Shown one piece after another: positions 20,836 through 28,926 of a stretch of 64,000 nucleotides of DNA. Numbering within the stretch: position 1 is the stretch's first letter; each line of letters starts with the position of its first letter. The DNA lies in assembly GCF_000974985.2 (NCBI RefSeq), contig NZ_LAVA02000046.1:1-64000 (forward strand), given 5' to 3'. The notes under the pieces were generated by a model that was given only the letters and a program-made list of their open reading frames with translations, had not been told where the DNA came from and made no database searches. The translations under genes were made by a program, and so were the position numbers. The stretch is from Streptomyces mangrovisoli (GTDB taxonomy: Bacteria; Actinomycetota; Actinomycetes; Streptomycetales; Streptomycetaceae).

Positions 20836-21999
20836 CTACAGGCCCAGGTCGCGGCCGACGATCTCTTTCATGATCTCGGTGGTGCCGCCGTAGATGGTGG
20901 TGATGCGCGAGTCGAGGTAGTCCTGGGCGATGCGGTATTCGCGCATGTAGCCGTAGGCGCCGTGGAGTTGGAGGCAGCGGCCGACGACGGCGACGTAGTT
21001 CTCGGTGGCCCAGAACTTCGCGGCCGCCGCGTCCACGGCGGTGAGTTCGCGGCGGGAGTGCCGGGCGAGGAGGTCGTCCAGGTAGGCGCGGCCGACCCGG
21101 GCGGTGGTGACCATCTCGGCCAGTTCGAAGCGGGTGTTCTGGAAGGTGCCGATCGGTCGGCCGAACGCGGTGCGCCCCTTGACGTACTCCAGGGTGCGTT
21201 CGAGCACCCCCTCGAGGGAGGCCACGGCGTTGGCGGCGATCGAGATGCGTTCCTGGGGGAGGTTGCGCACGAGCGACTTGAAGCCCGATCCCTCCTCGCC
21301 GAGCAGGTTGCAGTCCGGTACGCGGACGTCCAGGAAGAACAGTTCGCTGGTGTCCTGGGCGTGCAGGCCGATCTTCTCCAGGTTGCGTCCGCGGGTGAAG
21401 CCCGGACGGTCCGCCTCGATGACCAGGAGGCTGATGCCGCCGTGGCGGTCCTCGCCGGTGCGGACCGCGGTGACGACGAGGTCGGCGTTCTGGCCGTTGG
21501 AGATGAAGACCTTGCTGCCGTTGACCACGTAGTCGTCGCCGTGGCGGACGGCGGTGGTGGTGATGCCGGCCAGGTCGCTGCCCGTTCCCGGTTCGGTCAT
21601 CGCCACCGCCACGACGAGTTCACCGGCGGCGATGCCGGGCAGCCAGCGCGCCTTCTGGGCGTCATCGGTCAGGTCGGTGAAGTAGGGCACGACGATGTCG
21701 TTGGAGAGCGTCACCGCGGCGAGGGCGTCCGAGGCGGGGTGGCGGGAGAACTCCTCGCCGATCACGGCGTTGAAGCGGTAGTCGTCGACCCCGCCGCCGC
21801 CGTACTCCTCGGGGATGTTGAAGCCGAGGATGCCCGCCCGGGCCGCCTCCTCGAACAGGGAGCGGTCGACCTTGCCCTCGGCCCGCCACCGCTCGACGTG
21901 CGGGGTGGCGTGCTTGTCGGCGAAGGCGCGGGCCGTCTTGCGGAGGAGTTCGTGCTCGTCGTCGTAGAGCGGCCGGTCTGCGGAGATCACATGGGCCAT
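20836..21999 (-). CDS. Acyl-CoA dehydrogenase
   Basis: A 387-residue flavoenzyme from ATG 21999. The N-terminal helical domain has FNIPEEYGGGGVDDYRFNAV; VAMTEPGTGSDLAGI is the FAD/substrate signature of the middle beta domain; VFISNGQNADLVVTAV follows. The C-terminal domain ends QLHGAYGYMREYRIAQDYLD and TIYGGTTEIMKEIVGRDL, the usual family close. It introduces the alpha-beta double bond in acyl-CoA and passes electrons to ETF. Third from the proximal end of beta-oxidation in this operon; substrate chain cannot be read from sequence, though a methyl-branched isoprenoid acyl-CoA would fit the lcp context. Confidence 0.9.
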   Translation of the reverse strand: MAHVISADRPLYDDEHELLRKTARAFADKHATPHVERWRAEGKVDRSLFEEAARAGILGFNIPEEYGGGGVDDYRFNAVIGEEFSRHPASDALAAVTLSNDIVVPYFTDLTDDAQKARWLPGIAAGELVVAVAMTEPGTGSDLAGITTTAVRHGDDYVVNGSKVFISNGQNADLVVTAVRTGEDRHGGISLLVIEADRPGFTRGRNLEKIGLHAQDTSELFFLDVRVPDCNLLGEEGSGFKSLVRNLPQERISIAANAVASLEGVLERTLEYVKGRTAFGRPIGTFQNTRFELAEMVTTARVGRAYLDDLLARHSRRELTAVDAAAAKFWATENYVAVVGRCLQLHGAYGYMREYRIAQDYLDSRITTIYGGTTEIMKEIVGRDLGL

Positions 22000-22107
22000 C
22001 GGTGGTCCTGTTCTGTTCCGGGGCAGGGGTGCGGAAGGAAAGCGGCAGCACGGCGGGCGGCGGTGCCGGTCGCGGGGCCGCCGCGCAAGGGAGGGCGGCG
22101 GCGACGC

Positions 22108-23160
22108 TCAACGCGTGGGCACGAGGACCGGTTTGAGGGTCAGGCCCGCGCGCTGGTCGGCGACGGCGCGGTCGAAGTCGCCCAGGGCGTAGGTGGTCAC
22201 CAGGCGGTCCAGGGGCAGGCGGCCCTGACGGTGGCGCCGGACCAGTTCGGGGATGAGGACCGAGGGTTCGGCGTCTCCCTCGACACAGCCGCGGAGTTGG
22301 AGCCCGCGCAGCATCAAGGACCGTATGTCGAGGGTGGTTTCGGCGGGCCCGAGGCCAGTCAGCGCCAGCGCGCCGCGTGGCCGCAGCAGGGTGAGGGCGC
22401 GGGCAATCGACTCGGGCCGCCCCGTGGTGTCCAGGGCGTGCGTCACCGGCGGGATCGGTTCGTCCAGCGAGGCCACGGCAGTGGCACCGAACCCGGCGCA
22501 CAGCGCGCGGCGCGCGGCGACGGGTTCCGCCACGACGGCCTCGACGCCTTCGGACAGGGCGGTCAGCACCGCGGCGGCGCCGACGCCGCCCGCGCCGACG
22601 ACCAGCAGCCGGTCGCCGGGGCGGGGGCGCAGCACGTTGAGCACCGCCCCCGCCCCGGTCAGGAACCCGCAGCCCAGGGGTGCGACCACTTCCGGCGGCG
22701 CGTCACCGACGGGTACGCAGGAGCCGGCCGGCGTCAGCGCGGCGGTGGCGAACGACGACTGGCCGAAGAAGGCGCCGAAGACCGGCTCGCTTCCGACGCG
22801 GATCGTCGACGACCTGTCCAGCCGCCGTCCGGAGCCGTTGAGCGCGCCGGCCCAGGCGCAGTACGCGGGATGCCCGCCCCGGCACTGACCGCAGCGCCCG
22901 CACGACGCGAAGGCGATCACCACCCGGTCGCCGACGGTGAGGCGGTCGACGGCCGAGCCGAGCCGCTCGACGGTGCCGCAGCCCTCGTGGCCGAGGACCG
23001 CCCGCCGCGCCCCGAGGTTCTCCCGGGTGACGAGGTCCGTGTGGCACACTCCGACGGCCTCGATCCGGACGATCACCTCGTCGGCGCGCGGTTCGTCAAG
23101 TTCGGCCTCGACGAGCTCGCTGGGCGCCGGGCCGTGCGAGAGCAGCGCGGATATCCTCAT
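22108..23160 (-). CDS. Zinc-dependent alcohol dehydrogenase (medium chain)
   Basis: The protein has 350 residues from ATG 23160, overlapping the GXWXG gene stop by 4 bases. VGVCHTDLVTR (catalytic zinc cysteine), GHEGCGTVERLG, and CGRCGQCRGGHPAYC (structural zinc cysteines) identify the MDR family. LLVVGAGGVGAAAVLTALS is the cofactor loop. Layout resembles aryl/allylic (terpenoid) alcohol dehydrogenases such as geraniol or benzyl alcohol dehydrogenases. In this operon it could interconvert isoprenoid alcohol and aldehyde next to the aldehyde dehydrogenase. The substrate is inference. Confidence 0.85.
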   Translation of the reverse strand: MRISALLSHGPAPSELVEAELDEPRADEVIVRIEAVGVCHTDLVTRENLGARRAVLGHEGCGTVERLGSAVDRLTVGDRVVIAFASCGRCGQCRGGHPAYCAWAGALNGSGRRLDRSSTIRVGSEPVFGAFFGQSSFATAALTPAGSCVPVGDAPPEVVAPLGCGFLTGAGAVLNVLRPRPGDRLLVVGAGGVGAAAVLTALSEGVEAVVAEPVAARRALCAGFGATAVASLDEPIPPVTHALDTTGRPESIARALTLLRPRGALALTGLGPAETTLDIRSLMLRGLQLRGCVEGDAEPSVLIPELVRRHRQGRLPLDRLVTTYALGDFDRAVADQRAGLTLKPVLVPTR

Positions 23161-23636
23161 TCGCGCTCCAGGCCGAAGTAGAAGAGCCGGCCGCTCGCAA
23201 GCACTCCGTCGGCCTTGCCGTTCATCACGCCCATGAGGGTGGCGTCGTCGACCCGCTTGAAGTGGTCGAACACGGGCATGCCGTCGTAGACCATGGTGGC
23301 CGTCACCTCGCCGCGGAACTCGATGTTCCAGAGGCTGGCCTCTCCGCGGCCCGAGGTGGTGTCGGAGTAGAGGCTGCCGTCCTCGGTCCGGCAGATCAGG
23401 GGTTTGGCGTCGTGCAGGGCGTCGAAGCGTTTGCCGTGCCACCGGCTGCGGGCGAGCATCCGCTCGACTGGATGGCCGGTCGGGAAGGCGAAACCCCGCC
23501 AGGAGCCGAGCAGGTCCGCGGCGTCGACGGTGTCCAGGTCCCGCCACAGGGCGTCGAGTTCGCCCGGATCGACCGGTCCGGCCGCCACCCGCAGGACTCG
23601 CCACCGCTCGGACACGGAGGCTGTGAGGTCGTTCAC
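23157..23636 (-). CDS. GXWXG / DUF4334 domain protein
   Basis: A 159-residue protein from GTG 23636, which overlaps the aldehyde dehydrogenase stop (GTGA). The GXWXG motif is seen as LLGSWRGFAFPTGHPVE near residue 43. The DUF4334 part follows: KPLICRTEDGSLYSDTTSGR, ASLWNIEFRGEVTATMVYDG and PVFDHFKRVDDATLMGVMNG. The function is unknown; members occur beside oxidoreductases of lipids and hydrocarbons in actinobacteria. Tight coupling on both sides suggests a role with the two dehydrogenases, perhaps as a small ligand-binding (lipocalin-like) protein; that is inference. Confidence 0.85.
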   Translation of the reverse strand: MNDLTASVSERWRVLRVAAGPVDPGELDALWRDLDTVDAADLLGSWRGFAFPTGHPVERMLARSRWHGKRFDALHDAKPLICRTEDGSLYSDTTSGRGEASLWNIEFRGEVTATMVYDGMPVFDHFKRVDDATLMGVMNGKADGVLASGRLFYFGLERE

Positions 23637-25252
23637 CGCACACGCATCCGGCGCAGCAGGGCCAGTTGGCCGTTGGTGCGGCGGACGAAGCTCTCGACGG
23701 CCCCCGGTGGCGGGCCGAGCGGCATGAGGCGCTGCGCGGCGACGGTCTGGCTCTCGGTGTACTTGAGGATGCCCTCGGCGCCGTGGCGGCGCCCCAGTCC
23801 GCTGTCGCGCATCCCGCCCATGCCGGCCTCGATGCTGCCGGCCGCGGCCGCGGCGCCGTCGTTGATGTTGACCGATCCGCAGTGGATCCGCCGGGCCATC
23901 CGGTCGGCCGTGCGGGTGTCGCGCGACCAGATCGACGCGGACAGGCCGTAACTGCCCTGGTTGGCAAGGCTCACGGCCTCGTCGTCCGAGGCGAAGGGGT
24001 AGAGGGAGACGACGGGGCCGAACGTCTCCGCTCGGCAGACGGCCATGGCGTCGGTGACGCCTTCGAGGACGGTGGGAGCGTAGAACAGGGGGCCGATGTC
24101 GGGCCTGGGCCTGCCACCCGCGAGCGCGGTCGCGCCCTTCGCCACGGCGTCGCCGACATGATCCTCGACCGCCGCGAGCTGTGCCGCGGAGAGCAGCGAT
24201 CCGACGTCCGCCGAGTAGTCGTAGGTCGGCGCGAGCCGCAACTTCCCTGTCAGGTGCACGAGTTCGTCACGGAAGGCGTCGTACACCCGCTCGTGCACGT
24301 AGACGCGTTCGATGTGGATGCACATCTGGCCGGTGTTCGCGAAGGCGGCGACGACGGTGCCGGCCGCCGCGGCGGTGACGTCGGCGTCGGCGCGCACGAT
24401 CAGCGGGTTCTTGCCGCCGAGTTCGAGGGAGCAGCCGACCAGTCGCCGGGCGGCGCGCTCGGCGACGGTGCGCCCGGTGGCCGTCGAGCCGGTGAAGCAG
24501 ACGTAGTCGGCGGCGTCGACCACGGCGCTGCCCACGACTTCCCCGTCTCCGGCCACGATCCGCCACAGCCCGGCGGGCAGACCTGCCTGCGCCATCAGCT
24601 CCCGCGTCCACAGCAGGGTCAGCGCGGTCTGCGAATCCGCCTTGGAGACAACGCCGTTGCCGGCGAGGAGCGCGGGAAGCACGTCTCCCACTCCGAGATA
24701 GAGGGGGTAGTTCCACGGCGAGACGATGCCGACCAGCCCCCTCGGCACCCGTACTTCCCTGACCTTCGTCAGGCCGGGGACCATGCCCCGCACCCGCCGT
24801 GGGGCCAGGTAGCGGCGGGCCCTGCGGGCGTAGTGCCGGGCGATCGCGGCGACCTGCGCGACCTCCTGCCAGGCGTGGTAGCGCGCCTTTCCGGTCTCCC
24901 ACTGGATCAGGTCGAGGACTTCGTCCTGCCGCCGCAGCAGCAGGTCGTGGAAGGCGAGCACGATGGCGGCGCGACGCCCGATCGGCGTGTGCGCCCAGGT
25001 GTGTCGGGCCTCCGTGGCGGTTGCGGCCGCGGCGGCGACGTCCCGCGGGTCGCAGGCGGGGACGGGCGGGAGGGGCGACAGATCGTACGGCGCCAGGGCG
25101 GTCACCGCGCCGGGGGCGGGACGCCCCTCGCGGGCCCCCTCCTGGTGCACCCACGCGCACCAGCGCTCGATCAGTTCGTCGGTCACCCATGCGGGTCGTG
25201 AATTCGCCATCCGGGGCGGAGGCGCTTCGATCTGGTCCTGCTCCGTGCTCAT
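23633..25252 (-). CDS. Aldehyde dehydrogenase (succinic-semialdehyde-dehydrogenase type), first gene of the catabolic operon
   Basis: The enzyme has 539 residues from ATG 25252, with AGGAG 6 bases upstream. NAD(P)-aldehyde dehydrogenase motifs: GIVSPWNYPLYLGVGDVLPA, FTGSTATGRTVAERAA, LELGGKNPLIV with the general-base glutamate, and FANTGQMCIHIERVYV with the nucleophilic cysteine. About 60 extra residues precede the usual N-terminus. It leads the minus-strand operon ALDH-GXWXG-ADH-ACAD-thiolase-FadB-NMO-ligase and is divergent from lcp1 (262 bases between). Known rubber degraders must oxidise the aldehyde end of Lcp cleavage products to acids (OxiAB in Streptomyces sp. K30). No oxiAB is visible here, so this ALDH is the obvious candidate; that assignment is inference. 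Confidence 0.85.
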   Translation of the reverse strand: MSTEQDQIEAPPPRMANSRPAWVTDELIERWCAWVHQEGAREGRPAPGAVTALAPYDLSPLPPVPACDPRDVAAAAATATEARHTWAHTPIGRRAAIVLAFHDLLLRRQDEVLDLIQWETGKARYHAWQEVAQVAAIARHYARRARRYLAPRRVRGMVPGLTKVREVRVPRGLVGIVSPWNYPLYLGVGDVLPALLAGNGVVSKADSQTALTLLWTRELMAQAGLPAGLWRIVAGDGEVVGSAVVDAADYVCFTGSTATGRTVAERAARRLVGCSLELGGKNPLIVRADADVTAAAAGTVVAAFANTGQMCIHIERVYVHERVYDAFRDELVHLTGKLRLAPTYDYSADVGSLLSAAQLAAVEDHVGDAVAKGATALAGGRPRPDIGPLFYAPTVLEGVTDAMAVCRAETFGPVVSLYPFASDDEAVSLANQGSYGLSASIWSRDTRTADRMARRIHCGSVNINDGAAAAAGSIEAGMGGMRDSGLGRRHGAEGILKYTESQTVAAQRLMPLGPPPGAVESFVRRTNGQLALLRRMRVR

Positions 25253-25514
25253 GGCGCTCCTAGGGATGCCGGACGGGACGGGGAAGGCGTGGTGGTTCTG
25301 CGGCGGTTCGCGGTGGCGCGGCCGGTGAGCGGGATCGGGCACCGGGCTGCGACAGCAGTGGCCTCTGAGGCGCGCAGAGGTCTTGCCGCCGCCGGATCAC
25401 GTCGTTATGTTAATCAAAAATCACATCGGTGGACAAGCTTGCTGCCGCCCTCAACTGGCGCTCGATGTCAACAGGAACGGCACTGTCCGACCTACCTCGA
25501 AAGTAGGTAAGTGA
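25253..25514. promoter_or_regulatory. Divergent promoter region between lcp1 and the aldehyde dehydrogenase operon
   Basis: An AT-rich pocket (TTATGTTAATCAAAAATCAC, 25404-25423) stands out from the high-GC surroundings, as expected for promoter -10 regions. The inverted repeat at 25490-25508 lies at the lcp1 end. The region must carry promoters for both transcripts; exact boxes are not assigned. Confidence 0.45.
25490..25508. promoter_or_regulatory. Inverted repeat overlapping the lcp1 ribosome-binding site
   Basis: ACCTAC (25490-25495), 7-base loop, GTAGGT (25503-25508). The right arm contains the AGGT of the likely Shine-Dalgarno AGGTAAG just 6 bases before the ATG at 25515. It could be a TetR operator or an RNA hairpin that hides the ribosome site. 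Confidence 0.45.
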
Positions 25515-26723
25515 ATGACAAATCTCAGCAGAAGGCGCGCGATGACGCTGGGCGCCGCGCTGGGCCTGGTGGGCCTGACGAACGTGCCGCAGGCCTGGTC
25601 GTGGTCGTCCAGCGGCTCGATCGCCGCCACCGACACCGTCACCGACCCCTTCCAGGTCTGGGACCCCGCGGCCGACGACGTGGCGACCCGGCTCCTGGCC
25701 GACGGCTCCGTCCCGGCGGTCAACACGGCCTGGGAGTCCTGGGTCAACAACGCCGACGCCCTGCCCTCGGGGATGCCCGCCTACCTCACCAGCTACCTCA
25801 CGCAGGTCAACAAGCTGCCGTCATGGGCCGATCCCGCACTGCTCGCCGCCTCCGAGACGCTCTACGTCCGCCTGAGCAGCTACCTGTTCGTGTCCGAGAG
25901 CCTCGGCAGCGGGATCCTGAGCACCGTGATCCCGCGCGAGGCCCGAGCCGTCTACTGGTCCGCAGGCGGCGCCGACATGAAGGCCCGCGCGGCCAAGACC
26001 TTCACCTTCGGCTACGACCTCCACAACGGCAACGCCTGGAAGAACAACGGGCACTTCGTCGTCACCGCCAACAAGACGCGCCTGGTCCACGCGGCGGTCC
26101 GCAACCTGCTGCCCACCTCGGCCCACTTCTCGGCCACCGCCGACCAGCCGAAGCCGATCAGCAACGGCGACATCCTGCGCACCTTCCACTCGGTCGCCAC
26201 CGTCGCGCACAACAACATGAAGAAGTGGGGCATCCCGCTGTCGGCCGCGGAACAGGCCGCCGACCTCCACGCCTGGCAGGTGGCCCTCAGCCTGCTCGGC
26301 GTCCAGGAGCAGTTCATCCCCGCCAGCTGGTCCGCCGCGCAGACGCAGGCGAGCCAGATGCTGTGGCCGGTAGTCGCCCCCACCACCGAGGGCATCGACC
26401 TGGCCAAGACGCTCCTCGGATACGTCGAGGACCCCGTCGCCGGCCTCGACACCGGATTCGTCAGCGAGTTCACCCGCTACCTGATCGGCGACCAGTACGC
26501 CGACTGGCTCCACCTCCCCCACGACCTGGTCTCCCGCGCCCTGATCCAGACCGCCTGGCCGCTGTACGTCGCCTTCCGCGAGGGGCTCTCGCCCATCGTG
26601 CCGGACGGCTTCTACCTCTTCGACCAGACCCTGCGCGGCATCGCGATGCTCTTCCTCAACAACGGCACCTCGCCGACGCAGACACCGATCACACTCCCCA
26701 CCGCGAACCGGCCCGGCGCCTGA
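25515..26723 (+). CDS. lcp: Latex-clearing protein / rubber oxygenase (DUF2236), secreted by Tat
   Basis: The protein has 402 residues from ATG 25515. Residues 1-30 are a Tat signal (SRRRAMTLGAALGLVGL). The DUF2236 rubber-oxygenase core carries the residues known from Lcp of Streptomyces sp. K30: Glu142 (PREARAV), Arg158, Lys161 and Thr162 (KARAAKTF) and the proximal heme ligand His192 (TRLVHAAV). The Glu-to-His spacing of 50 equals K30 Glu148-His198. Lcp is a b-type cytochrome that cleaves double bonds of poly(cis-1,4-isoprene) outside the cell, giving oligomers with keto and aldehyde ends. This copy is more divergent from the K30 type than the one at 33869-35092. It is divergent from the ALDH/beta-oxidation operon, and a hairpin overlaps its ribosome site. 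Confidence 0.9.
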   Translation: MTNLSRRRAMTLGAALGLVGLTNVPQAWSWSSSGSIAATDTVTDPFQVWDPAADDVATRLLADGSVPAVNTAWESWVNNADALPSGMPAYLTSYLTQVNKLPSWADPALLAASETLYVRLSSYLFVSESLGSGILSTVIPREARAVYWSAGGADMKARAAKTFTFGYDLHNGNAWKNNGHFVVTANKTRLVHAAVRNLLPTSAHFSATADQPKPISNGDILRTFHSVATVAHNNMKKWGIPLSAAEQAADLHAWQVALSLLGVQEQFIPASWSAAQTQASQMLWPVVAPTTEGIDLAKTLLGYVEDPVAGLDTGFVSEFTRYLIGDQYADWLHLPHDLVSRALIQTAWPLYVAFREGLSPIVPDGFYLFDQTLRGIAMLFLNNGTSPTQTPITLPTANRPGA

Positions 26724-26741
26724 GCCGGCCCGCCCCTCGTA

Positions 26742-26780
26742 CGACGCCCCGTGACCGTCCCCACCGGCCGCGGGGCGTCG
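26742..26780. terminator. Hairpin terminator between lcp1 and the double-TetR gene
   Basis: CGACGCCCCG (26742-26751) pairs perfectly with CGGGGCGTCG (26771-26780) around a 19-base loop. It sits between two convergent genes, so it can serve both. No T-run. Confidence 0.5.
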
Positions 26781-26896
26781 CCGCGCCACGCCGACCGGGA
26801 CCGCATCGTCCATGGCGGCTCCGGCATCCGACCGCACGCCGCGGGGCCTCTCCCGGAAGCGGCGTCCGCCGCACGACGCCGCTCTCGCACCATGCC

Positions 26897-28060
26897 CTAG
26901 ACACCCAGGGCGGCCACGACCAGAGCCGTCACGGTGTCCCGGTGCTCGACCGAGTCCTGCCAGTGCAGCCTGCGCCCGGCCTCGACCACGACACCGAATC
27001 CGGCGTGCACCAGGACCCGCGCCTGGCGCGGGTCCAACTCCGGCCGCGCCGCGCGCAGTTGCTGCTCCCACAGATCGACGTGCTCACGCTGCGCGAGGAT
27101 CAGGGGCTGCTGCACGTCGGCCGGCAGACCGCGGATCTCGGCTTCGGCGACGCTGGTGAGCTCGGTGTGCTCGAAGCTGTAGGCCACGTACGCCGCCGCC
27201 AGGGAGAGCACGGCGTCGTGCGGGTCGGTCACCTCGCCCAGGCCCTGGTCGACCGTCTGCGACAGCAGCGCCGCCGCCTGCAGGCACGCCGCCACCAGGA
27301 TGTCCACCTTGGTGGGGTAGTGACGGTAGAGGGCCGACGGGGCCAGCCCCACCGCCTCGGCGATCTGCCCGTTGGTGACCTTCACGAACCCGTCGCGCGC
27401 GAAGAGCGGAATGGCGGCCGCGAGAATCTCCGCGCGTCGCGTGCGCGGCACGGGCCGGACGGGCAGTTCCGTGCGGCGCGGTCCCTCCACGGTCCGCGCC
27501 GGATCACTCGTGCACACCCGCAGGGCGGACGCCACCAGCACCTCTTCCAGACGGCGTTGGGTGAGGGAGACATGGTGCATCGTGATGGACCCGATCGCCC
27601 CGAGGGCGGCCGCTGCGTGCAACTCCGGGTCCGGCACGGCGTACTCCTCGCGCACCGCCTCGGTGACCCGGCCGACGACCCGCCCCAGCTTCACACCGAG
27701 CAGGCGGCGGTCCTCACGGACCAGGTAACGCGCCTCCCACCGGTACAGACCGCCCGACGCCCGATGGGCGACCGCGGCCCGGGCGACACCGCCCAGCACC
27801 CGCTCCAGACCGGCTCCCGGCGGTAGCTCGTCGACCGCCGCCAGGAGTTGGTCCGCGTTGACGTGCGCGCACTCGGCGAACAGGGCGTACTTGTTGGGGA
27901 AGTGCCGGTAGAGGGCCGCCGCGCTGATCCCCACGTCGGTGGCGATCTCCTCCATGGACGCCGCGTGATAGCCCCGCTTGCTGAACACCCGTCCGGCGGC
28001 CTCGACGATCAGTTGCCTGCGGTTGCGCGGTCTGGTGGCCGCGATCGGATCCGTGTTCAC
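26897..28060 (-). CDS. Tandem double-TetR transcriptional regulator
   Basis: A 387-residue protein from GTG 28060, about twice the normal TetR length. The first half has a DNA-binding domain at 12-60 (ASMEEIATDVGISAAALYRH then FPNKYALFAECA) and a ligand domain to about 190. The second half begins RTRRAEILAAAIPLFARDGF and has its own HTH, NGQIAEAVGLAPSALYRHYP, followed by another ligand domain. One polypeptide thus carries two complete TetR units, which could bind DNA as an intramolecular pair and sense two effectors. It is convergent with lcp1 and divergent from the TetR at 28215. A role in controlling the lcp/beta-oxidation genes is inferred from position; known lcp loci use a single-domain TetR (LcpR). 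Confidence 0.88.
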   Translation of the reverse strand: MNTDPIAATRPRNRRQLIVEAAGRVFSKRGYHAASMEEIATDVGISAAALYRHFPNKYALFAECAHVNADQLLAAVDELPPGAGLERVLGGVARAAVAHRASGGLYRWEARYLVREDRRLLGVKLGRVVGRVTEAVREEYAVPDPELHAAAALGAIGSITMHHVSLTQRRLEEVLVASALRVCTSDPARTVEGPRRTELPVRPVPRTRRAEILAAAIPLFARDGFVKVTNGQIAEAVGLAPSALYRHYPTKVDILVAACLQAAALLSQTVDQGLGEVTDPHDAVLSLAAAYVAYSFEHTELTSVAEAEIRGLPADVQQPLILAQREHVDLWEQQLRAARPELDPRQARVLVHAGFGVVVEAGRRLHWQDSVEHRDTVTALVVAALGV

Positions 28061-28214
28061 CGGCAGGCGGACATACGGGGAGACAGTGCCATGCGCCCTA
28101 GTGAATCACAAGGCGATCGAGGCCCAGAACCCACCGCCGCGCCGACGGCGCCCAGGCCGCCTGCGCCCCGGCGCTGTTGCCGCGCGAAAGAGTCCCGGTA
28201 CCGTGAAAGGCACC

Positions 28215-28841
28215 ATGAACACGACCGCCCTGGACTCCCTGCTCGCGCGCGCCGTCGCCCGCCCCGAGACCGAGGAGAAGCTGTCCCGGCAGATCCTGGA
28301 CGCCGCGGTGGAGCAGTTCACCACGTTCGGTCTGCGCCGCTCGTCGGTGGACGACGTCGCCAAACGGGCGGGCGTCTCACGGGTGACGGTCTACCGGCGG
28401 TTCGGCACCAAGGACCGTCTGGTCGAGGCGTGCCTGGTGCGCGAGGCCGGCCGCTTCTTCCATGAGCTGGACTCCGCCGTGGCCGGCCTGCCGACCATGC
28501 GGGACAGGATCGTCGAGGGTTTCGCGGTCGCCCTGCGCCACACCCGGGCACACCCGCTGTTCGGCGGGCTGCTCCGGATCGAACCCGACGTGGTCCTGCC
28601 CTACCTGACGGTTCAGGGCGGTCCGGCGCTCGCCGCGACGACGGAGTATCTCGCGGGACACCTGCGGCGGGCCCGGGAGGCCGAGGGCCTGCCCGAGTCC
28701 GACCCGCGCCCCGTGGCCGAGCTGATGGTGCGGGTCGCGGTGTCGTTCCTGCTCAACCCGGCCGGCTGCATCGGGCTCGACGACGACGACCAGGCGAGGG
28801 CCTTCGCCGGCCGGTACCTCGCGCCGCTGCTCGACGCGTGA
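28215..28841 (+). CDS. TetR-family regulator
   Basis: A 208-residue protein from ATG 28215 (GAAAGG 9 bases upstream). The N-terminal HTH spans about 25-70: LSRQILDAAVEQFTTFGLRR, SVDDVAKRAGVSRVTVYRRF and GTKDRLVEACLV. The ligand-binding domain has DRIVEGFAVALRHTRAHPLF and ELMVRVAVSFLLNPAGCI. Divergent from the double-TetR gene (154 bases between). It converges on the MpaB-type oxygenase gene. Target and ligand unknown; control of neighbouring lipid or rubber catabolic genes is inferred. Confidence 0.88.
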   Translation: MNTTALDSLLARAVARPETEEKLSRQILDAAVEQFTTFGLRRSSVDDVAKRAGVSRVTVYRRFGTKDRLVEACLVREAGRFFHELDSAVAGLPTMRDRIVEGFAVALRHTRAHPLFGGLLRIEPDVVLPYLTVQGGPALAATTEYLAGHLRRAREAEGLPESDPRPVAELMVRVAVSFLLNPAGCIGLDDDDQARAFAGRYLAPLLDA

Positions 28842-28894
28842 GCTGACGGCTCGAACGCTGCGGCACGCACGACGCCGGAGGCGAGACCGGCGCC

Positions 28895-28911
28895 CCACCG
28901 GCCGCCGGTGG
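28895..28911. terminator. Short hairpin between convergent genes
   Basis: CCACCGG, loop CCG, CCGGTGG. It lies between the TetR ending at 28841 and the oxygenase ending at 28927. Compact and GC-rich with no T-run; a bidirectional terminator is plausible. Confidence 0.35.
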
Positions 28912-28926
28912 CGCGGACCGGCTCCG

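Noticed and set aside
23633-25252. OxiAB-type oxidoreductase for rubber aldehydes
   Set aside because: The sequence is a classical aldehyde dehydrogenase with GQMC and ELGGK motifs, not a molybdenum hydroxylase; only functional replacement is proposed.
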